A stretch of 49,446 nucleotides of DNA from an uncultured Clostridium sp. (lineage in GTDB: Bacteria; Bacillota; Clostridia; TANB77; CAG-508), in NCBI GenBank assembly GCA_948471115.1, contig CAOKRJ010000007.1, positions 1 through 49,446 of the forward strand. The letters are read 5' to 3'. The notes under the pieces are model-generated. The model ran no database searches. It was not told the DNA's origin and was given only the letters and a program-made list of their open reading frames with translations. Every line of letters starts with the position of its first letter. Within the stretch, counting starts at the first letter, position 1. Shown piece after piece: positions 24,323 to 33,829 of the stretch. Position numbers and translations under genes: made by a program.

Positions 24323-26368
24323 ATGGAATTAAATCAAGATGTACAATATATAAAAGGAGTAGGACCAGCAAAAGTAAAATTGTTAAATAATTTAGGAATA
24401 TATACATTAGAAGATTTAATTACATATTATCCTAGGGACTATGAAGATAGAGGTAAACCCAGAAAAATAGAGGAATTACAAGATGGAGAAGAAGCATTAA
24501 TAAGAGCAATACCAGCATCAAGATTTCATGTAATAAATGCAAAAAAGAACATGAAAATTTGTAAACTACTAGTAAGAGATGAAACAGGAACAATGGAAAT
24601 AGTATGGTATAACCAACAATACTTAAAAGATAAATTTATAGGAGGGAAATGGTACAGCTTTTATGGTAGAGTAAGCAAAAAGACAGGAACAGTGACTATG
24701 AATTCACCTGTATTTGACACTGAGAACGAAACTAAAAATACAGGCAAAATTATTCCAATTTATCCATCAACATATAAACTATCACAAAATGTATTAAGGC
24801 AAATAATAGAAAATGGAATAAAAATGGTTAATGGACAACTAGAAGAAATAATACCAGAAAACATATTAAAAGAATATAAATTAATGGGAGTAAATGAAGC
24901 AACAAATAAGATACATTTTCCAAAAAACTTTGAAGAATTTAAATATGCAAAACAAAGGCTTGCATTTGAAGAATTACTAACAATGCAATTATTATTAAAT
25001 AATTTAAAAAATAAGACAATAGAAAGCAATAATGGAATTCAATTTGATAAAAATGTAAAAATGTCAGACATAATAAATACACTACCATTTAAATTAACAA
25101 AAGCACAACTAAGAGTTTTAGAAGAGATAGACAAAGACATGGAATCAAATAAAATAATGAATAGACTACTACAAGGGGATGTAGGTTCAGGAAAAACAAT
25201 TGTAGCAATAATATCAGCATATAAAGCGGTAAAATCAGGATATCAAATGGCAATAATGGCACCAACATCAATACTTGCAACACAACACTTAGAAAGCTTT
25301 ACAAATATATTAGAGCCATTTGGAATTAAATGTGGACTATTAATTAGCAATATGACGAAAAAGAAAAAAGAAGAAGTAATAGAAAGACTAAAAACAGGAG
25401 AAATAGATGTACTAGTAGGTACACATTCAATATTAGAAGAAAATATAGTATTCAGAAATTTAGGACTAGTTGTAACAGACGAGCAACACAGATTTGGAGT
25501 AAACCAAAGAAGTGTAATTTCAGCAAAGGGAGAAAATGTGGACACATTAGTTATGACAGCAACACCAATACCAAGAACATTAGGACTAATTTTATATGGA
25601 GACTTAGACATATCGTCAATAGACGAATTGCCTCCAGACAGAAAAAAAATAGAAACATATGCAGTAACAAAAGGGATGGAAGAAAGAATAAATAACTTTA
25701 TAAAAAAACAAATAAAAGAAGGAAGACAATGTTATTTAGTATGTCCATTAGTAGAAGAAAATGAAGAAATAAACGCAAAATCAGTAATGGAAATGGTAGA
25801 AATATATAAAAATCAAGTATTTACGGAATTCAGAGTTGAATACATGTATGGAAAAATGAAACAAAAAGAAAAAGACCAAATAATGCAAGAATTCAAAGAA
25901 GGAAAAATAGATATATTAATATCAACAACAGTAATAGAAGTAGGTGTAAATGTTCCAAATGCAAGTATAATGGTAATACAAAATGCAGAAAGATTTGGGC
26001 TTGCAACATTGCACCAATTAAGAGGAAGAGTAGGAAGGGGAGAATATCAATCATATTGTATACTAAAATATCAAGGGCACTCAAGCACAATATTACAAAG
26101 AATGAAAGTTATGCAAGACACAAACGATGGCTTTGTAATATCAGAAAAAGACTTAGAACTAAGAGGAACAGGAGATTTCTTTGGAACAAAACAACATGGT
26201 TTGCCAGAATTTAAAGTAGCAAATTTATTTGAAGATATAGATATATTAAAACAAGTGCAATCATTAGCAAATAAAATAACTAAACAAGACCCTAATTTAG
26301 AGAAAAAAGAAAATGAGAAATTAAAAGAAATGATAAATAAAAAATTTCGTGGAAGAATAGAGATTTAA
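24323..26368 (+). CDS. recG: ATP-dependent DNA helicase RecG
   Basis: RecG remodels stalled replication forks and Holliday junctions. The 681 residues have the N-terminal wedge OB domain (about 50-150) with YIKGVGPAKVKLLNNLGI before it, then the helicase: LLQGDVGSGKTIVA (Walker A), TDEQHRFGV (DEQH box), TATPIPRT (motif III), TTVIEVGVNVPNA and HQLRGRVGRG (motif VI). The start at 24323 fits AGAGGAG; the ATG at 24308 lacks a site. Length is normal. Confidence 0.97.
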   Translation: MELNQDVQYIKGVGPAKVKLLNNLGIYTLEDLITYYPRDYEDRGKPRKIEELQDGEEALIRAIPASRFHVINAKKNMKICKLLVRDETGTMEIVWYNQQYLKDKFIGGKWYSFYGRVSKKTGTVTMNSPVFDTENETKNTGKIIPIYPSTYKLSQNVLRQIIENGIKMVNGQLEEIIPENILKEYKLMGVNEATNKIHFPKNFEEFKYAKQRLAFEELLTMQLLLNNLKNKTIESNNGIQFDKNVKMSDIINTLPFKLTKAQLRVLEEIDKDMESNKIMNRLLQGDVGSGKTIVAIISAYKAVKSGYQMAIMAPTSILATQHLESFTNILEPFGIKCGLLISNMTKKKKEEVIERLKTGEIDVLVGTHSILEENIVFRNLGLVVTDEQHRFGVNQRSVISAKGENVDTLVMTATPIPRTLGLILYGDLDISSIDELPPDRKKIETYAVTKGMEERINNFIKKQIKEGRQCYLVCPLVEENEEINAKSVMEMVEIYKNQVFTEFRVEYMYGKMKQKEKDQIMQEFKEGKIDILISTTVIEVGVNVPNASIMVIQNAERFGLATLHQLRGRVGRGEYQSYCILKYQGHSSTILQRMKVMQDTNDGFVISEKDLELRGTGDFFGTKQHGLPEFKVANLFEDIDILKQVQSLANKITKQDPNLEKKENEKLKEMINKKFRGRIEI

Positions 26369-26372
26369 AAAT

Positions 26373-26401
26373 TTGCATTATTAGCAAAAAAGTGGTAAAA
26401 T
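26373..26401 (+). promoter_or_regulatory. Promoter of the orphan gene at 26488
   Basis: TTGCAT, 17 bases, TAAAAT, starting five bases after the recG stop. Confidence 0.7.
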
Positions 26402-26430
26402 ATAAAATGAAACAAAATTAGGAAAATAGA

Positions 26431-26464
26431 GTCTAGTATGTGAGATGTACCTCACATACTAGAC
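26431..26464 (+). promoter_or_regulatory. Perfect 14-bp hairpin near the 5' end of the 26488 mRNA
   Basis: GTCTAGTATGTGAG-ATGTAC-CTCACATACTAGAC with no T-tract, so not a simple terminator. It begins about 25 bases after the expected transcription start and ends 10 bases before AAGGAGG. Confidence 0.65.
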
Positions 26465-26487
26465 CCGAGAGTTAAGGAGGAATCTTT

Positions 26488-26967
26488 ATGATGAAGAAAA
26501 TTGTAAATTTATTCAAAAGCCAGGTGATTTTTGTAGTCGCTTTATTAACAATGCTTTGCATTGGGGTCATAAGGATGACTCTAATCATGGCTGAGTCGTT
26601 GCAATTGGCTCAGGAGATGCAACGGAAAGGAATGCCATCTCAGAATAATGACATTAAAACAGCAATGTACTTCTCTGTGTTACTTATAATGTTTGTAATG
26701 TTTACACTTGTCCTGTGCATGAGTAGGGTAATAACTAGAAACAATAATCATTGGAACTATATTTTTGATGAGGATAGGAAAAAGAGAATGTTAGTAAGGA
26801 TACTGTTCGAAGCAATTGAGGACGGTTGCCCTGTTCCAGAGGAAAAAGAACTCTGGGAACTGCTCTCGGACATGTCAGTTGAACAGATTACAGAATCACT
26901 GGAGCAGCTTCACAAGCTGAGAGGGATGTATGATAATTGGCATTGCATTCAAGCGAAAGGAGACTAA
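26488..26967 (+). CDS. Orphan two-segment membrane protein with foreign codon use
   Basis: 159 residues (157 if the second Met two codons... is used; two Met codons start the frame). Two membrane segments lie at about 11-32 (VIFVVALLTMLCIGVIRMTLIM) and 62-84 (MYFSVLLIMFVMFTLVLCM). They are followed by a cytoplasmic helical tail rich in acidic residues (FEAIEDGCPVPEEKELWELL, ITESLEQLHKLRGMYD). The codons include CTG, GAG, GGG and CTC, so GC content by eye is clearly above neighbours. Own promoter, 5' hairpin, strong AAGGAGG and own terminator: the same build as the 3104 gene. I do not recognise the family; acquisition is inferred. Confidence 0.7.
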   Translation: MMKKIVNLFKSQVIFVVALLTMLCIGVIRMTLIMAESLQLAQEMQRKGMPSQNNDIKTAMYFSVLLIMFVMFTLVLCMSRVITRNNNHWNYIFDEDRKKRMLVRILFEAIEDGCPVPEEKELWELLSDMSVEQITESLEQLHKLRGMYDNWHCIQAKGD

Positions 26968-26988
26968 TTTAGTCTCCTTTTCGCATGG
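26953..26988 (+). terminator. Terminator overlapping the end of the 26488 gene
   Basis: GCGAAAGGAGACTA pairs with TAGTCTCCTTTTCGC; the stop codon lies in the loop. Confidence 0.8.
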
Positions 26989-26989
26989 T

Positions 26990-27060
26990 ACGACAGGCAT
27001 GTCGTTTAGCTAATCGGTGAAAGTCCACACACACTGGGGATATTAAAAAATGTGCAAAAA
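26990..27060. repeat. Remnant with CGACAGGCATGTCG hairpin and a degenerate GCACA repeat
   Basis: ACGACAGGCATGTCGT is a hairpin, followed by AGCTAATCGGTGAAAGTCCA, which recalls the 5' domain of group II introns. Then CACACACTGGGGATATTAAA and AAATGTGC, a decayed copy of the 2471/45199 repeat. Confidence 0.35.
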
Positions 27061-27089
27061 ACAAACATTAATTTTATGTAGTAATCATA

Positions 27090-27118
27090 TTGAATTTATT
27101 GTAAATATGTGCTATTAT
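27090..27118 (+). promoter_or_regulatory. hisS promoter
   Basis: TTGAAT, 17 bases, TATTAT. The leader has a stem TTATCTTCTA/TAGAAGATAA (about 27129-27177). No T-box element was found. Confidence 0.65.
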
Positions 27119-27207
27119 ATTAAATATTATTTATCTTCTACATAAAATTATTATTGATATTTATATAGAAGATAATTATAGAGGAATTTAGATATGGAGG
27201 AAACTAT

Positions 27208-28515
27208 ATGGAAAAAGTACAACCAAGAACATTGCCAGGATTTATGGAGCTATTGCCTAATGAGCAAATAGTTTTTAATGATATAAAGGAGAAAATACAA
27301 AAATCATATGAACGATTTGGTTTTTTGCCATTAGATACTCCTATAATAGAAGATGCAGAAGTATTACTTGCAAAAGCTGGAGGAGAAACAGAAAAGCAAA
27401 TATATCGATTTAATAAAGGAGAAAATGACTTGGCATTAAGATTTGACTTAACAGTTCCACTTGCAAAATATGTATCAGAATATTATGGAGAACTTAGTTT
27501 CCCTTTTAAAAGATATCAAATAGGAAAAGTATATAGAGGAGAAAAAGCACAAGCAGGAAGATACCGTGAATTTTACCAATGTGATGTTGATATAATTGGA
27601 GATGGAGAACTTAGTATTATACATGATGCAGAAATTCCAAGTATAATATATACAACTTTTAAAGAACTAGGATTTGAAAGATTTACAATACATATAAATA
27701 ATAGAAAAATACTAAATGGAATATTTGATGAAATAGGAAGCACAGATAAATCAACAGATATACTAAGAATAATAGATAAAATAGAAAAAATTGGAGCAGA
27801 AAAAGTACAAGAAGAACTATCACAACTAGGAATAGCAAAAAAAGAAATAGAAACAATAATGAACTTTATAAGAATTTCAGGAACAAACACAGATAAAATA
27901 CAAACCTTAAAACAACTAGGAATAAAATCAGAAATATTTAATATAGGATTAAATGAACTGGAGCAAGTAACAAAATTAATAAAAGTATGTGGAATTCCAG
28001 AGGAAAAATTTGTAATAGACTTAACAATAGCAAGAGGATTAGACTATTATACAGGAACAGTATATGAAACATTTTTAGACGATTACAAAAAACTAGGAAG
28101 TGTATGTTCAGGAGGAAGATATGAAAACTTAGCAGAATATTACACAGACAAAAAACTTCCAGGAGTAGGAATATCAATCGGACTTACAAGATTCTTCTAT
28201 CAAGCAAGAAAAGAAGGACTAATAAAATCAGCAAAAACATCAATATCAAAAGTCTTAGTACTTCCAATGTCAGACAATTTAGAAAAATGTATGGAAATTA
28301 CTGCAAAATTAAGAGAAGAAAAGATAAATACAGAAATATATTTAGAAGACAAAAAAATAAAATCTAAATTTAAATATGCAGATAAATTAAAAATACCATT
28401 TGCAATAGTAATTGGAGATGACGAAATAGCAAATAATAAAGTCACATTAAAAGACATGACAACAGGAGAACAGCAAATATTAACTATAGAAGATGCGATA
28501 AATATAATAAAATAA
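27208..28515 (+). CDS. hisS: Histidyl-tRNA synthetase
   Basis: Class II synthetase that charges tRNA-His. The 435 residues have motif 1 around EDAEVLLAKAGGET, motif 2 YRGEKAQAGRYREFYQCD, the histidine-binding RGLDYYTGTVYE, motif 3 GVGISIGLTRFF, and a C-terminal anticodon-binding domain from about 345 (SKVLVLPMS ... LKIPFAIVIGDDEIANNKV). The length is typical of the bacterial enzyme. RBS GGAGG seven bases upstream. It starts a run of aminoacyl-tRNA synthetase genes but is separated from pheS by 157 bases that include a repeat. Confidence 0.97.
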   Translation: MEKVQPRTLPGFMELLPNEQIVFNDIKEKIQKSYERFGFLPLDTPIIEDAEVLLAKAGGETEKQIYRFNKGENDLALRFDLTVPLAKYVSEYYGELSFPFKRYQIGKVYRGEKAQAGRYREFYQCDVDIIGDGELSIIHDAEIPSIIYTTFKELGFERFTIHINNRKILNGIFDEIGSTDKSTDILRIIDKIEKIGAEKVQEELSQLGIAKKEIETIMNFIRISGTNTDKIQTLKQLGIKSEIFNIGLNELEQVTKLIKVCGIPEEKFVIDLTIARGLDYYTGTVYETFLDDYKKLGSVCSGGRYENLAEYYTDKKLPGVGISIGLTRFFYQARKEGLIKSAKTSISKVLVLPMSDNLEKCMEITAKLREEKINTEIYLEDKKIKSKFKYADKLKIPFAIVIGDDEIANNKVTLKDMTTGEQQILTIEDAINIIK

Positions 28516-28585
28516 TTGTTATGATACAAATTTAATATAAGACATAAACATGAAAAAATATCAGCGTAGGTATGGATTTGAGTAA

Positions 28586-28613
28586 GAATTTTGTGTAATA
28601 AAATTCGTTCATT
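28586..28613. repeat. GAATTTTGTG palindromic repeat, copy 2
   Basis: GAATTTTGTGTAATAAAATT then CGTTCATT. Differences from the 12792 copy (TGCAACA versus TGTAATA) lie in the loop, keeping the stem. Confidence 0.55.
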
Positions 28614-28672
28614 GCAACTGGACTGTCATTTAGAAAAATGCTAAATGAATTATGAAAGAAGGGAACAGAAAA

Positions 28673-29719
28673 ATGAGAGATAGATTAGAACAAATTTATA
28701 AAGAAGCCAAAGAGCAAATTGATAGAATTGATATAACTCAAGGGTTAAATGATTTAAAAGTTAAATATTTAGGTAAAAAGGGAGAACTGACAGAAATACT
28801 TAAAGGAATGGGAAAACTATCACCAGAAGAAAGACCAAAACTAGGAAGTATAGTAAATGAAATTAGAGATTCAATAGTAGAAGCAATTGAAATAAAAGAA
28901 AAGGAACTAAAGCAAAAGGAACTAAATAAGAAACTCGAAAAAGAGAAAATAGATGTAACCCTTCCAGCAACAAAAGTCACAAGAGGAAGCAAACATCCTA
29001 TAAATAGAGTAATAGAAGAGATACAAGACTTATTTGTATCAATGGGATATGATGTAATCTCAGGACCAGAATTAGAAACAGACGAATTTTGTTTTGAAAG
29101 ATTAAACCTACCAAAAGGTCATCCAGCGAGAGATATGCAAGACAGCTTCTATATAACAAATGAATATCTACTAAGAACACAAACCTCAGCAGTTCAAGCA
29201 AGAACAATGTTAGACTATGGAGGAAACAAGCCAATAAGAATGATATGTACAGGAAAAACATATCGAAGAGAAGATGATGCAACACACTCACATCAATTTT
29301 ATCAAGTAGAAGGTTTAGTAATAAATGAAAAAGACAAAAATGTTTCATTATCAGATTTAAAAGGAACACTTGAAATATTCATGAAAAAAATGTTAGGAGA
29401 AAAGACAGAACTAAGATTTAGACCAAGTTATTTCCCATTTACAGAGCCATCTTATGAGGTAGATGTTTCATGTTTTAAATGTGGAGGAAAAGGTTGTAAC
29501 CTATGTAAACAAACAGGATGGATAGAACTTTTAGGAGCAGGAATAGTTCATCCAAATGTATTAAAAATGAATGGATATGACCCAGAAAAATATGGCGGAT
29601 TTGCATTTGGAACTGGGATAGATCGTTTAGCTATGTTTAAATATGGAATTACAGATGTGAGATATTTATATACTAACGATGTGAGATTTCTACAACAATT
29701 CGATAGGTTCGAAAAATAG
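28673..29719 (+). CDS. pheS: Phenylalanyl-tRNA synthetase alpha subunit
   Basis: Catalytic subunit of the (alpha beta)2 enzyme. The 348 residues start with a coiled-coil N-terminus (about 1-85) that contacts tRNA. The catalytic core has [35 protein letters not shown]-like segment (motif 1 region), [19 protein letters not shown] (motif 2) and [16 protein letters not shown] (motif 3). It has [13 protein letters not shown], a Cys-rich insert with four Cys common in clostridial PheS. The start at 28673 fits GAAGGGA; the ATG at 28652 does not. pheT follows 27 bases later. Confidence 0.96.
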   Translation: MRDRLEQIYKEAKEQIDRIDITQGLNDLKVKYLGKKGELTEILKGMGKLSPEERPKLGSIVNEIRDSIVEAIEIKEKELKQKELNKKLEKEKIDVTLPATKVTRGSKHPINRVIEEIQDLFVSMGYDVISGPELETDEFCFERLNLPKGHPARDMQDSFYITNEYLLRTQTSAVQARTMLDYGGNKPIRMICTGKTYRREDDATHSHQFYQVEGLVINEKDKNVSLSDLKGTLEIFMKKMLGEKTELRFRPSYFPFTEPSYEVDVSCFKCGGKGCNLCKQTGWIELLGAGIVHPNVLKMNGYDPEKYGGFAFGTGIDRLAMFKYGITDVRYLYTNDVRFLQQFDRFEK

Positions 29720-29746
29720 ATATATACAAGAAAGGAAAAGAAAAAG

Positions 29747-32113
29747 ATGAAATTAAGTACAAATTTCGTAAAAGACTATATAGATATTGATGTTGATTTA
29801 AAGAAATTAGCAGAAGATATGACAAAAGTAGGAAATGAATATGATAGTGCAGAAAAACTTGTTCCATCAACAAAATTAGTGATAGGAAAAGTAATAGAAT
29901 GTATCCCACATCCAGACTCAGACCATTTACACTGTTGTAAAGTAGACATAGGAAATGAAATAATAAATATAGTATGTGGAGCACCAAATGTAAAACAAGG
30001 AAAAAAAGTAATAGTTGCATTAGACGGTGCAAAACTCCCAGATGGAGTAATAAAAAAAGGAATGATAAGAGGTCAAGAATCAAATGGAATGATATGTGCA
30101 TTATATGAAATAGGAATAGACAAAAAATTCCTATCAGAAGAAGACAAAAATGGAATACATATTTTAGGAGAAGATGCAGTAGTTGGAACAGATCCAGTAA
30201 AATATATGGGATTAGATGATGAGGTCATAGACTTTGAACTTACAGCAAATAGAGGAGACTTATTAAGCATGTTAGGAATGGCATACGAGATAGGAGCAAT
30301 ATATGATAAAAAAGTAAAACCTATAGACATATCTCATAATGAAAAAGGGGAAGACATAAATAAAAGCTTTAATGTAAAAGTAGATACAGAAAATTGTGAG
30401 CTATTTTTAGTAAGAAAAGCATTAAATGCGAAGATAGGTGAAAGTCCAGATTTTATAAAAAACAGACTAATAGCTGTAGGAATAAGACCAATAAACAATG
30501 TCGTAGACATTAGTAATTATGTAATGATAGAACTTGGTCAACCACTACACTTCTACGATGCAGATAAATTAGGAGATACAATACAAGTTAGAATGGGATA
30601 TAGTGGAGAAAAGCTAAAAACTTTAGATGGTCAAGAAAGAACACTAGATGAAGACGATATAGTAATAGCGGATGGAAAGAAATCAATAGGACTTGCGGGA
30701 GTTATGGGGGGATTTGACACAGAAATTACAGAAGTAACAACAAATGTAATAATAGAAGCAGCAATATTTGATGGAGTAAAAGTAAGAAAGACCTCAAAGA
30801 AAATAGTAAGAAGCGAAGCCAGTAATCGCTTTGAAAAAGGAATAGATCCAAATAGAACATATATGGCAATGGAAAGATCAGTAAAACTATTAGAACAATA
30901 TGCAGGAGCAGAAATCCAAACAGGTACAGTAATATATGATAAATCAGAAAAACACAATAAAAATATTGACATTACTTCTAAAAATATAAACGATGTTTTA
31001 GGAGCAAAGATATCAGACGAACAAATAATAAAAGTATGTGAAAGATTAGGATTTACAGCAAACAAAAATGGAGAAAAAATAACAGTTACAGTTCCAAAAA
31101 GAAGACTAGATATATCAATAAAAGAAGACTTAATAGAAGAAGTAAGCCGTATATATGGGGTAGACAACATCAAAGGAACATTACCTGTAACATCAATGAA
31201 AATGGGAACGGTAGACAAAACAGAAAGAGAAATAAGAAATAAAATGATAGCATTAGGATTAAATGACACATTACCATATATATTAATAAACAAAAAAGAT
31301 TCACATAAATTTACAAACGACAAATTTGAAGAATTAAAACTATTAGCCCCACTGACAGAAGAAAGATGCACTCTAAGATATAGTCTAATACCATCATTAT
31401 ATAAAATATATGAATACAACAAATCACACTATGTAAAAGATATAAACATATTTGAAATAGGAAAGGGATTCTGGAAAAAAGAAGAAAAATATGGAGAAGA
31501 CTTAAAACTTTCAGTACTTATGACAGGAGAATACTACTTAGGAATAGAAAATAAAAAGAATGTAGACTTTTATGTAATAAAAGGGATAGCAGAAGAAGTA
31601 TTGGATTATTTAGGATATGAAAATAGATACAGTTTTGTAATGCCAAAAACAGAAATTACAGAATTTCATCCAGGTCAAGTAGCAGAAATAAATGTAAATG
31701 GGGAAATAGTAGGGGTTATTGGGAGAATACACCCAGCAATATCTAAAGAACCAGTATATGTATTAGAAATCAACTTAGAAAAGCTATTAGCAAAAAAAAC
31801 AGGAAAAATGAAATTTAAAGAAATATCTATATATCCAGAAGTAAAAAAGGACATAGCAATTGTAGTAGATAAAAATATAACATCAGAAGAAATAGCAAAA
31901 ACTATAAAATCAAATGGAGGAAAACTATTAATAAAAAGTGAAGTATTTGATGTATATGAAGGAGAAAACTTACCACATGGAAAAAGAAGCATAGCATATT
32001 CATTAACATTTGGAGCAAATGACAGAACCTTAACAGACGAAGAAATAAATCCAATTATTGAAAAAATTATAGTTGGATTAAATAAGGCATTTACTGCTGA
32101 ACTTAGAAAATAA
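29747..32113 (+). CDS. pheT: Phenylalanyl-tRNA synthetase beta subunit
   Basis: 788 residues, normal length. The N-terminal tRNA-binding EMAP-like domain (about 40-150) has HPDSDHLHCCKVD and NIVCGAPNVKQGKKV. Then come the B3/B4 editing domain (ELTANRGDLLSMLGMAYEIGAI, FYDADKLG), the B5 domain, the pseudo-catalytic core and the C-terminal FDX-ACB domain (YPEVKKDIAIVVDKNI ... GANDRTLTDEEI). Operon with pheS. RBS AAAGGAAAAG. Confidence 0.96.
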   Translation: MKLSTNFVKDYIDIDVDLKKLAEDMTKVGNEYDSAEKLVPSTKLVIGKVIECIPHPDSDHLHCCKVDIGNEIINIVCGAPNVKQGKKVIVALDGAKLPDGVIKKGMIRGQESNGMICALYEIGIDKKFLSEEDKNGIHILGEDAVVGTDPVKYMGLDDEVIDFELTANRGDLLSMLGMAYEIGAIYDKKVKPIDISHNEKGEDINKSFNVKVDTENCELFLVRKALNAKIGESPDFIKNRLIAVGIRPINNVVDISNYVMIELGQPLHFYDADKLGDTIQVRMGYSGEKLKTLDGQERTLDEDDIVIADGKKSIGLAGVMGGFDTEITEVTTNVIIEAAIFDGVKVRKTSKKIVRSEASNRFEKGIDPNRTYMAMERSVKLLEQYAGAEIQTGTVIYDKSEKHNKNIDITSKNINDVLGAKISDEQIIKVCERLGFTANKNGEKITVTVPKRRLDISIKEDLIEEVSRIYGVDNIKGTLPVTSMKMGTVDKTEREIRNKMIALGLNDTLPYILINKKDSHKFTNDKFEELKLLAPLTEERCTLRYSLIPSLYKIYEYNKSHYVKDINIFEIGKGFWKKEEKYGEDLKLSVLMTGEYYLGIENKKNVDFYVIKGIAEEVLDYLGYENRYSFVMPKTEITEFHPGQVAEINVNGEIVGVIGRIHPAISKEPVYVLEINLEKLLAKKTGKMKFKEISIYPEVKKDIAIVVDKNITSEEIAKTIKSNGGKLLIKSEVFDVYEGENLPHGKRSIAYSLTFGANDRTLTDEEINPIIEKIIVGLNKAFTAELRK

Positions 32114-32160
32114 TTTCGCAAATTTTTCACAAATTCTAGACATAAGAAATTTAATAACAA

Positions 32161-32187
32161 TGTAGGGGCACGGTGCACTGTGCCCTT
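32161..32187. repeat. TGTAGGGGC repeat between pheT and trmL
   Basis: TGTAGGGGCACGGTGCACTG then TGCCC; GGCAC(A)GTGCAC forms nested stems. Identical 26-base core at 43206-43232. Confidence 0.75.
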
Positions 32188-32257
32188 AAAATTAGAAATA
32201 AAACTAAAAAGGGCTTAAATAGAATTGAGCTTATATAACACAGAAAGGAAGATATAC

Positions 32258-32758
32258 ATGAAAATAAACATCGTAATGGTAGAACCAGAGATTCCACAAA
32301 ACACAGGCAATATAGCCAGAACTTGTGCAGCAATAGGAGCAAAACTACATTTAGTATATCCATTAGGATTTTCAATAACAGACAAATATCTAAAAAGAGC
32401 AGGGCTAGACTATTGGGACAAATTAGAAATAGAAGAACACATATCATTAAAGGAATTTTTAAATAAATATAAGCTAGAAGAATGCAACATGTTTTTAGCA
32501 TCCACAAAATCCCAAAAATGCTATTCAGATGTAGACTACAGTAAGATGGAAGAAGTATTCATATTATTTGGTAAAGAAACAAAAGGATTACCAGAAGACT
32601 TAATACAAAGATACATAGAAAAAGCAATAAGAATACCAATGAGAGATACTTTAAGGTCATTAAATCTATCAAACTCAGTAGCAATAATAGCATATGAAGT
32701 ATTAAGACAAATAGAATTTAATGGACTAAAAGAAACTAGTAATTACTTTCAAGAATAA
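32258..32758 (+). CDS. trmL: tRNA (cytidine(34)-2'-O)-methyltransferase
   Basis: SPOUT-class enzyme that 2'-O-methylates the wobble base of tRNA-Leu isoacceptors. The 166 residues carry the trefoil-knot motifs EPEIPQNTGNIARTCAA (near residue 10), LFGKETKGLPEDL, and IPMRDTLRSLNLSNSVAIIAYEVLRQ. Length is standard. The start at 32258 fits AAAGGAAG; an earlier in-frame ATG at 32225 has no site. Confidence 0.93.
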   Translation: MKINIVMVEPEIPQNTGNIARTCAAIGAKLHLVYPLGFSITDKYLKRAGLDYWDKLEIEEHISLKEFLNKYKLEECNMFLASTKSQKCYSDVDYSKMEEVFILFGKETKGLPEDLIQRYIEKAIRIPMRDTLRSLNLSNSVAIIAYEVLRQIEFNGLKETSNYFQE

Positions 32759-32764
32759 TCCACT

Positions 32765-32993
32765 ATAAATTTGTGTTTGTGGGGATGATAAATTTTTAGG
32801 TAAATTTAAAATTGTAGAGAAAATGTAGGGGCGATTAGCAATCGCCCGTTCTAGCAAAGGCTTGCTAAAAATCTTATATTCCTAAGCATGTTCTTCGAAG
32901 GGCGGGCGATTAATAATCGCCCCTACAATGTATATTTATAATTTTGTATAAATTCAAAAACATATAATCCTACCCACAAACACAAATTTATAT
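32765..32993. repeat. MITE-like element, copy 2 (about 229 bp, intact ends)
   Basis: TATAAATTTGTGTTTGTGGG at the left and CCCACAAACACAAATTTATA at the right form a perfect 20-base terminal inverted repeat. Inside are inverted TGTAGGGGCGATTAGCAATC and GATTAATAATCGCCCCTACA arms around CGTTCTAGCAAAGGCTTGC and CTTCGAAGGGCGGGC. No coding capacity. Inserted between trmL and the next gene. Confidence 0.85.
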
Positions 32994-33141
32994 ATGAGGC
33001 TAGCTTAGGTACAAAAAAGTAGAGTATTTACGGTTACACTACTGGCAAATAATGTACACAACCTGAACTAAGCTACATTGCTTAATATAACTTTATAATA
33101 GTATATTTTATAAAATCTGGCATTCTAATTTAAAAAGTTTT

Positions 33142-33306
33142 TTAGGAATTAGGTGTAGTACTACTCCTACAAGCAAGAATGGTGGTAAGAGAATCACCAA
33201 GCTGAGTAAAAACAGCAGAAAGAATAGATAATTCATCATCAGTAGAATTATCAGCAATTAGGCAAGATAAAGTTGAAATCAAAGTAACCAATTCACAAGA
33301 ACTCAT
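33142..33306 (-). CDS. 54-residue protein of a small clostridial family (DUF6774-like)
   Basis: The protein begins MSSCELVTLISTLSCLIADN and continues with DDELSILSAVFTQLGDSLTTILACRSS. From memory this ('SSCELVTLI.. lS..iA...sdDEl.lL.a.ftQLGDtL.tI.a.r') matches a short family found widely in gut Clostridia, annotated as DUF6774 or hypothetical. It is probably two amphipathic helices. RBS TAGGAGA lies seven bases upstream. No membrane segment is certain. It follows the rplT terminator on the same strand. Function unknown. The bases 32994-33141 hold nothing else that I can identify. Confidence 0.7.
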   Translation of the reverse strand: MSSCELVTLISTLSCLIADNSTDDELSILSAVFTQLGDSLTTILACRSSTTPNS

Positions 33307-33355
33307 AAGAAATCTCCTAATATTTATATGATATATAATATGAAACAGAAACTTA

Positions 33356-33412
33356 AAATGAGACTATTATTATTCTCACAAATGTGGAAATAATAACAGT
33401 CTCATTTTCTAA
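33356..33412 (-). terminator. Terminator of the infC-rpmI-rplT operon
   Basis: AAAATGAGACT pairs with AGTCTCATTTT, with a TTATTATT/AATAATAA inner stem, directly after rplT on the minus strand. Confidence 0.85.
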
Positions 33413-33419
33413 TATTAAA

Positions 33420-33770
33420 CTATGCATTTTTTGCGATTTCTGCCAATTTTGTAAAAGCATAAGCATCTGTAACAGCTAACTCAGCAAGCATTTTTCTATT
33501 AATTTCAACATTAGCTTTTTTTAATCCTGAGATTAATTTGCTATATGTTAAACCATTCATTCTTGCAGCAGCATTAATTCTTGTAATCCATAATTTTCTA
33601 AAATTACTCTTTTTATCTTTTCTTCCAACATAAGCATACATACAAGATTTCATAACAGCTTGTTTAGCATTTCTAAATCTATAATGCTTTGCTCCATAAT
33701 ATCCTTTAGCTCTTTTCAATACTTTTTTATGTTTTTTACGAGTGATAATCGCAGTTTTAACTCTTGCCAT
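33420..33770 (-). CDS. rplT: Ribosomal protein L20
   Basis: 116 residues, basic. [30 protein letters not shown] is the extended RNA-binding N-terminus, [27 protein letters not shown] the conserved globular part. The start at 33770 fits AAGGAGGAATTTAAA; a longer frame from 33794 begins upstream of that site. L20 is also the usual repressor of this operon through the mRNA leader. Confidence 0.97.
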   Translation of the reverse strand: MARVKTAIITRKKHKKVLKRAKGYYGAKHYRFRNAKQAVMKSCMYAYVGRKDKKSNFRKLWITRINAAARMNGLTYSKLISGLKKANVEINRKMLAELAVTDAYAFTKLAEIAKNA

Positions 33771-33829
33771 TTTAAATTCCTCCTTATAAATCATCTAATG
33801 ATGATGAAATTCTCTTACATTTTTCAATT

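Noticed and set aside
26990-27060. Group II intron
   Set aside because: AGCTAATCGGTGAAAGTCCA is suggestive, but there is no reverse transcriptase, domain V or second end; at most a remnant.
27119-27207. T-box riboswitch before hisS
   Set aside because: A stem is present but no T-box sequence or terminator/antiterminator pair; the same holds before pheS.
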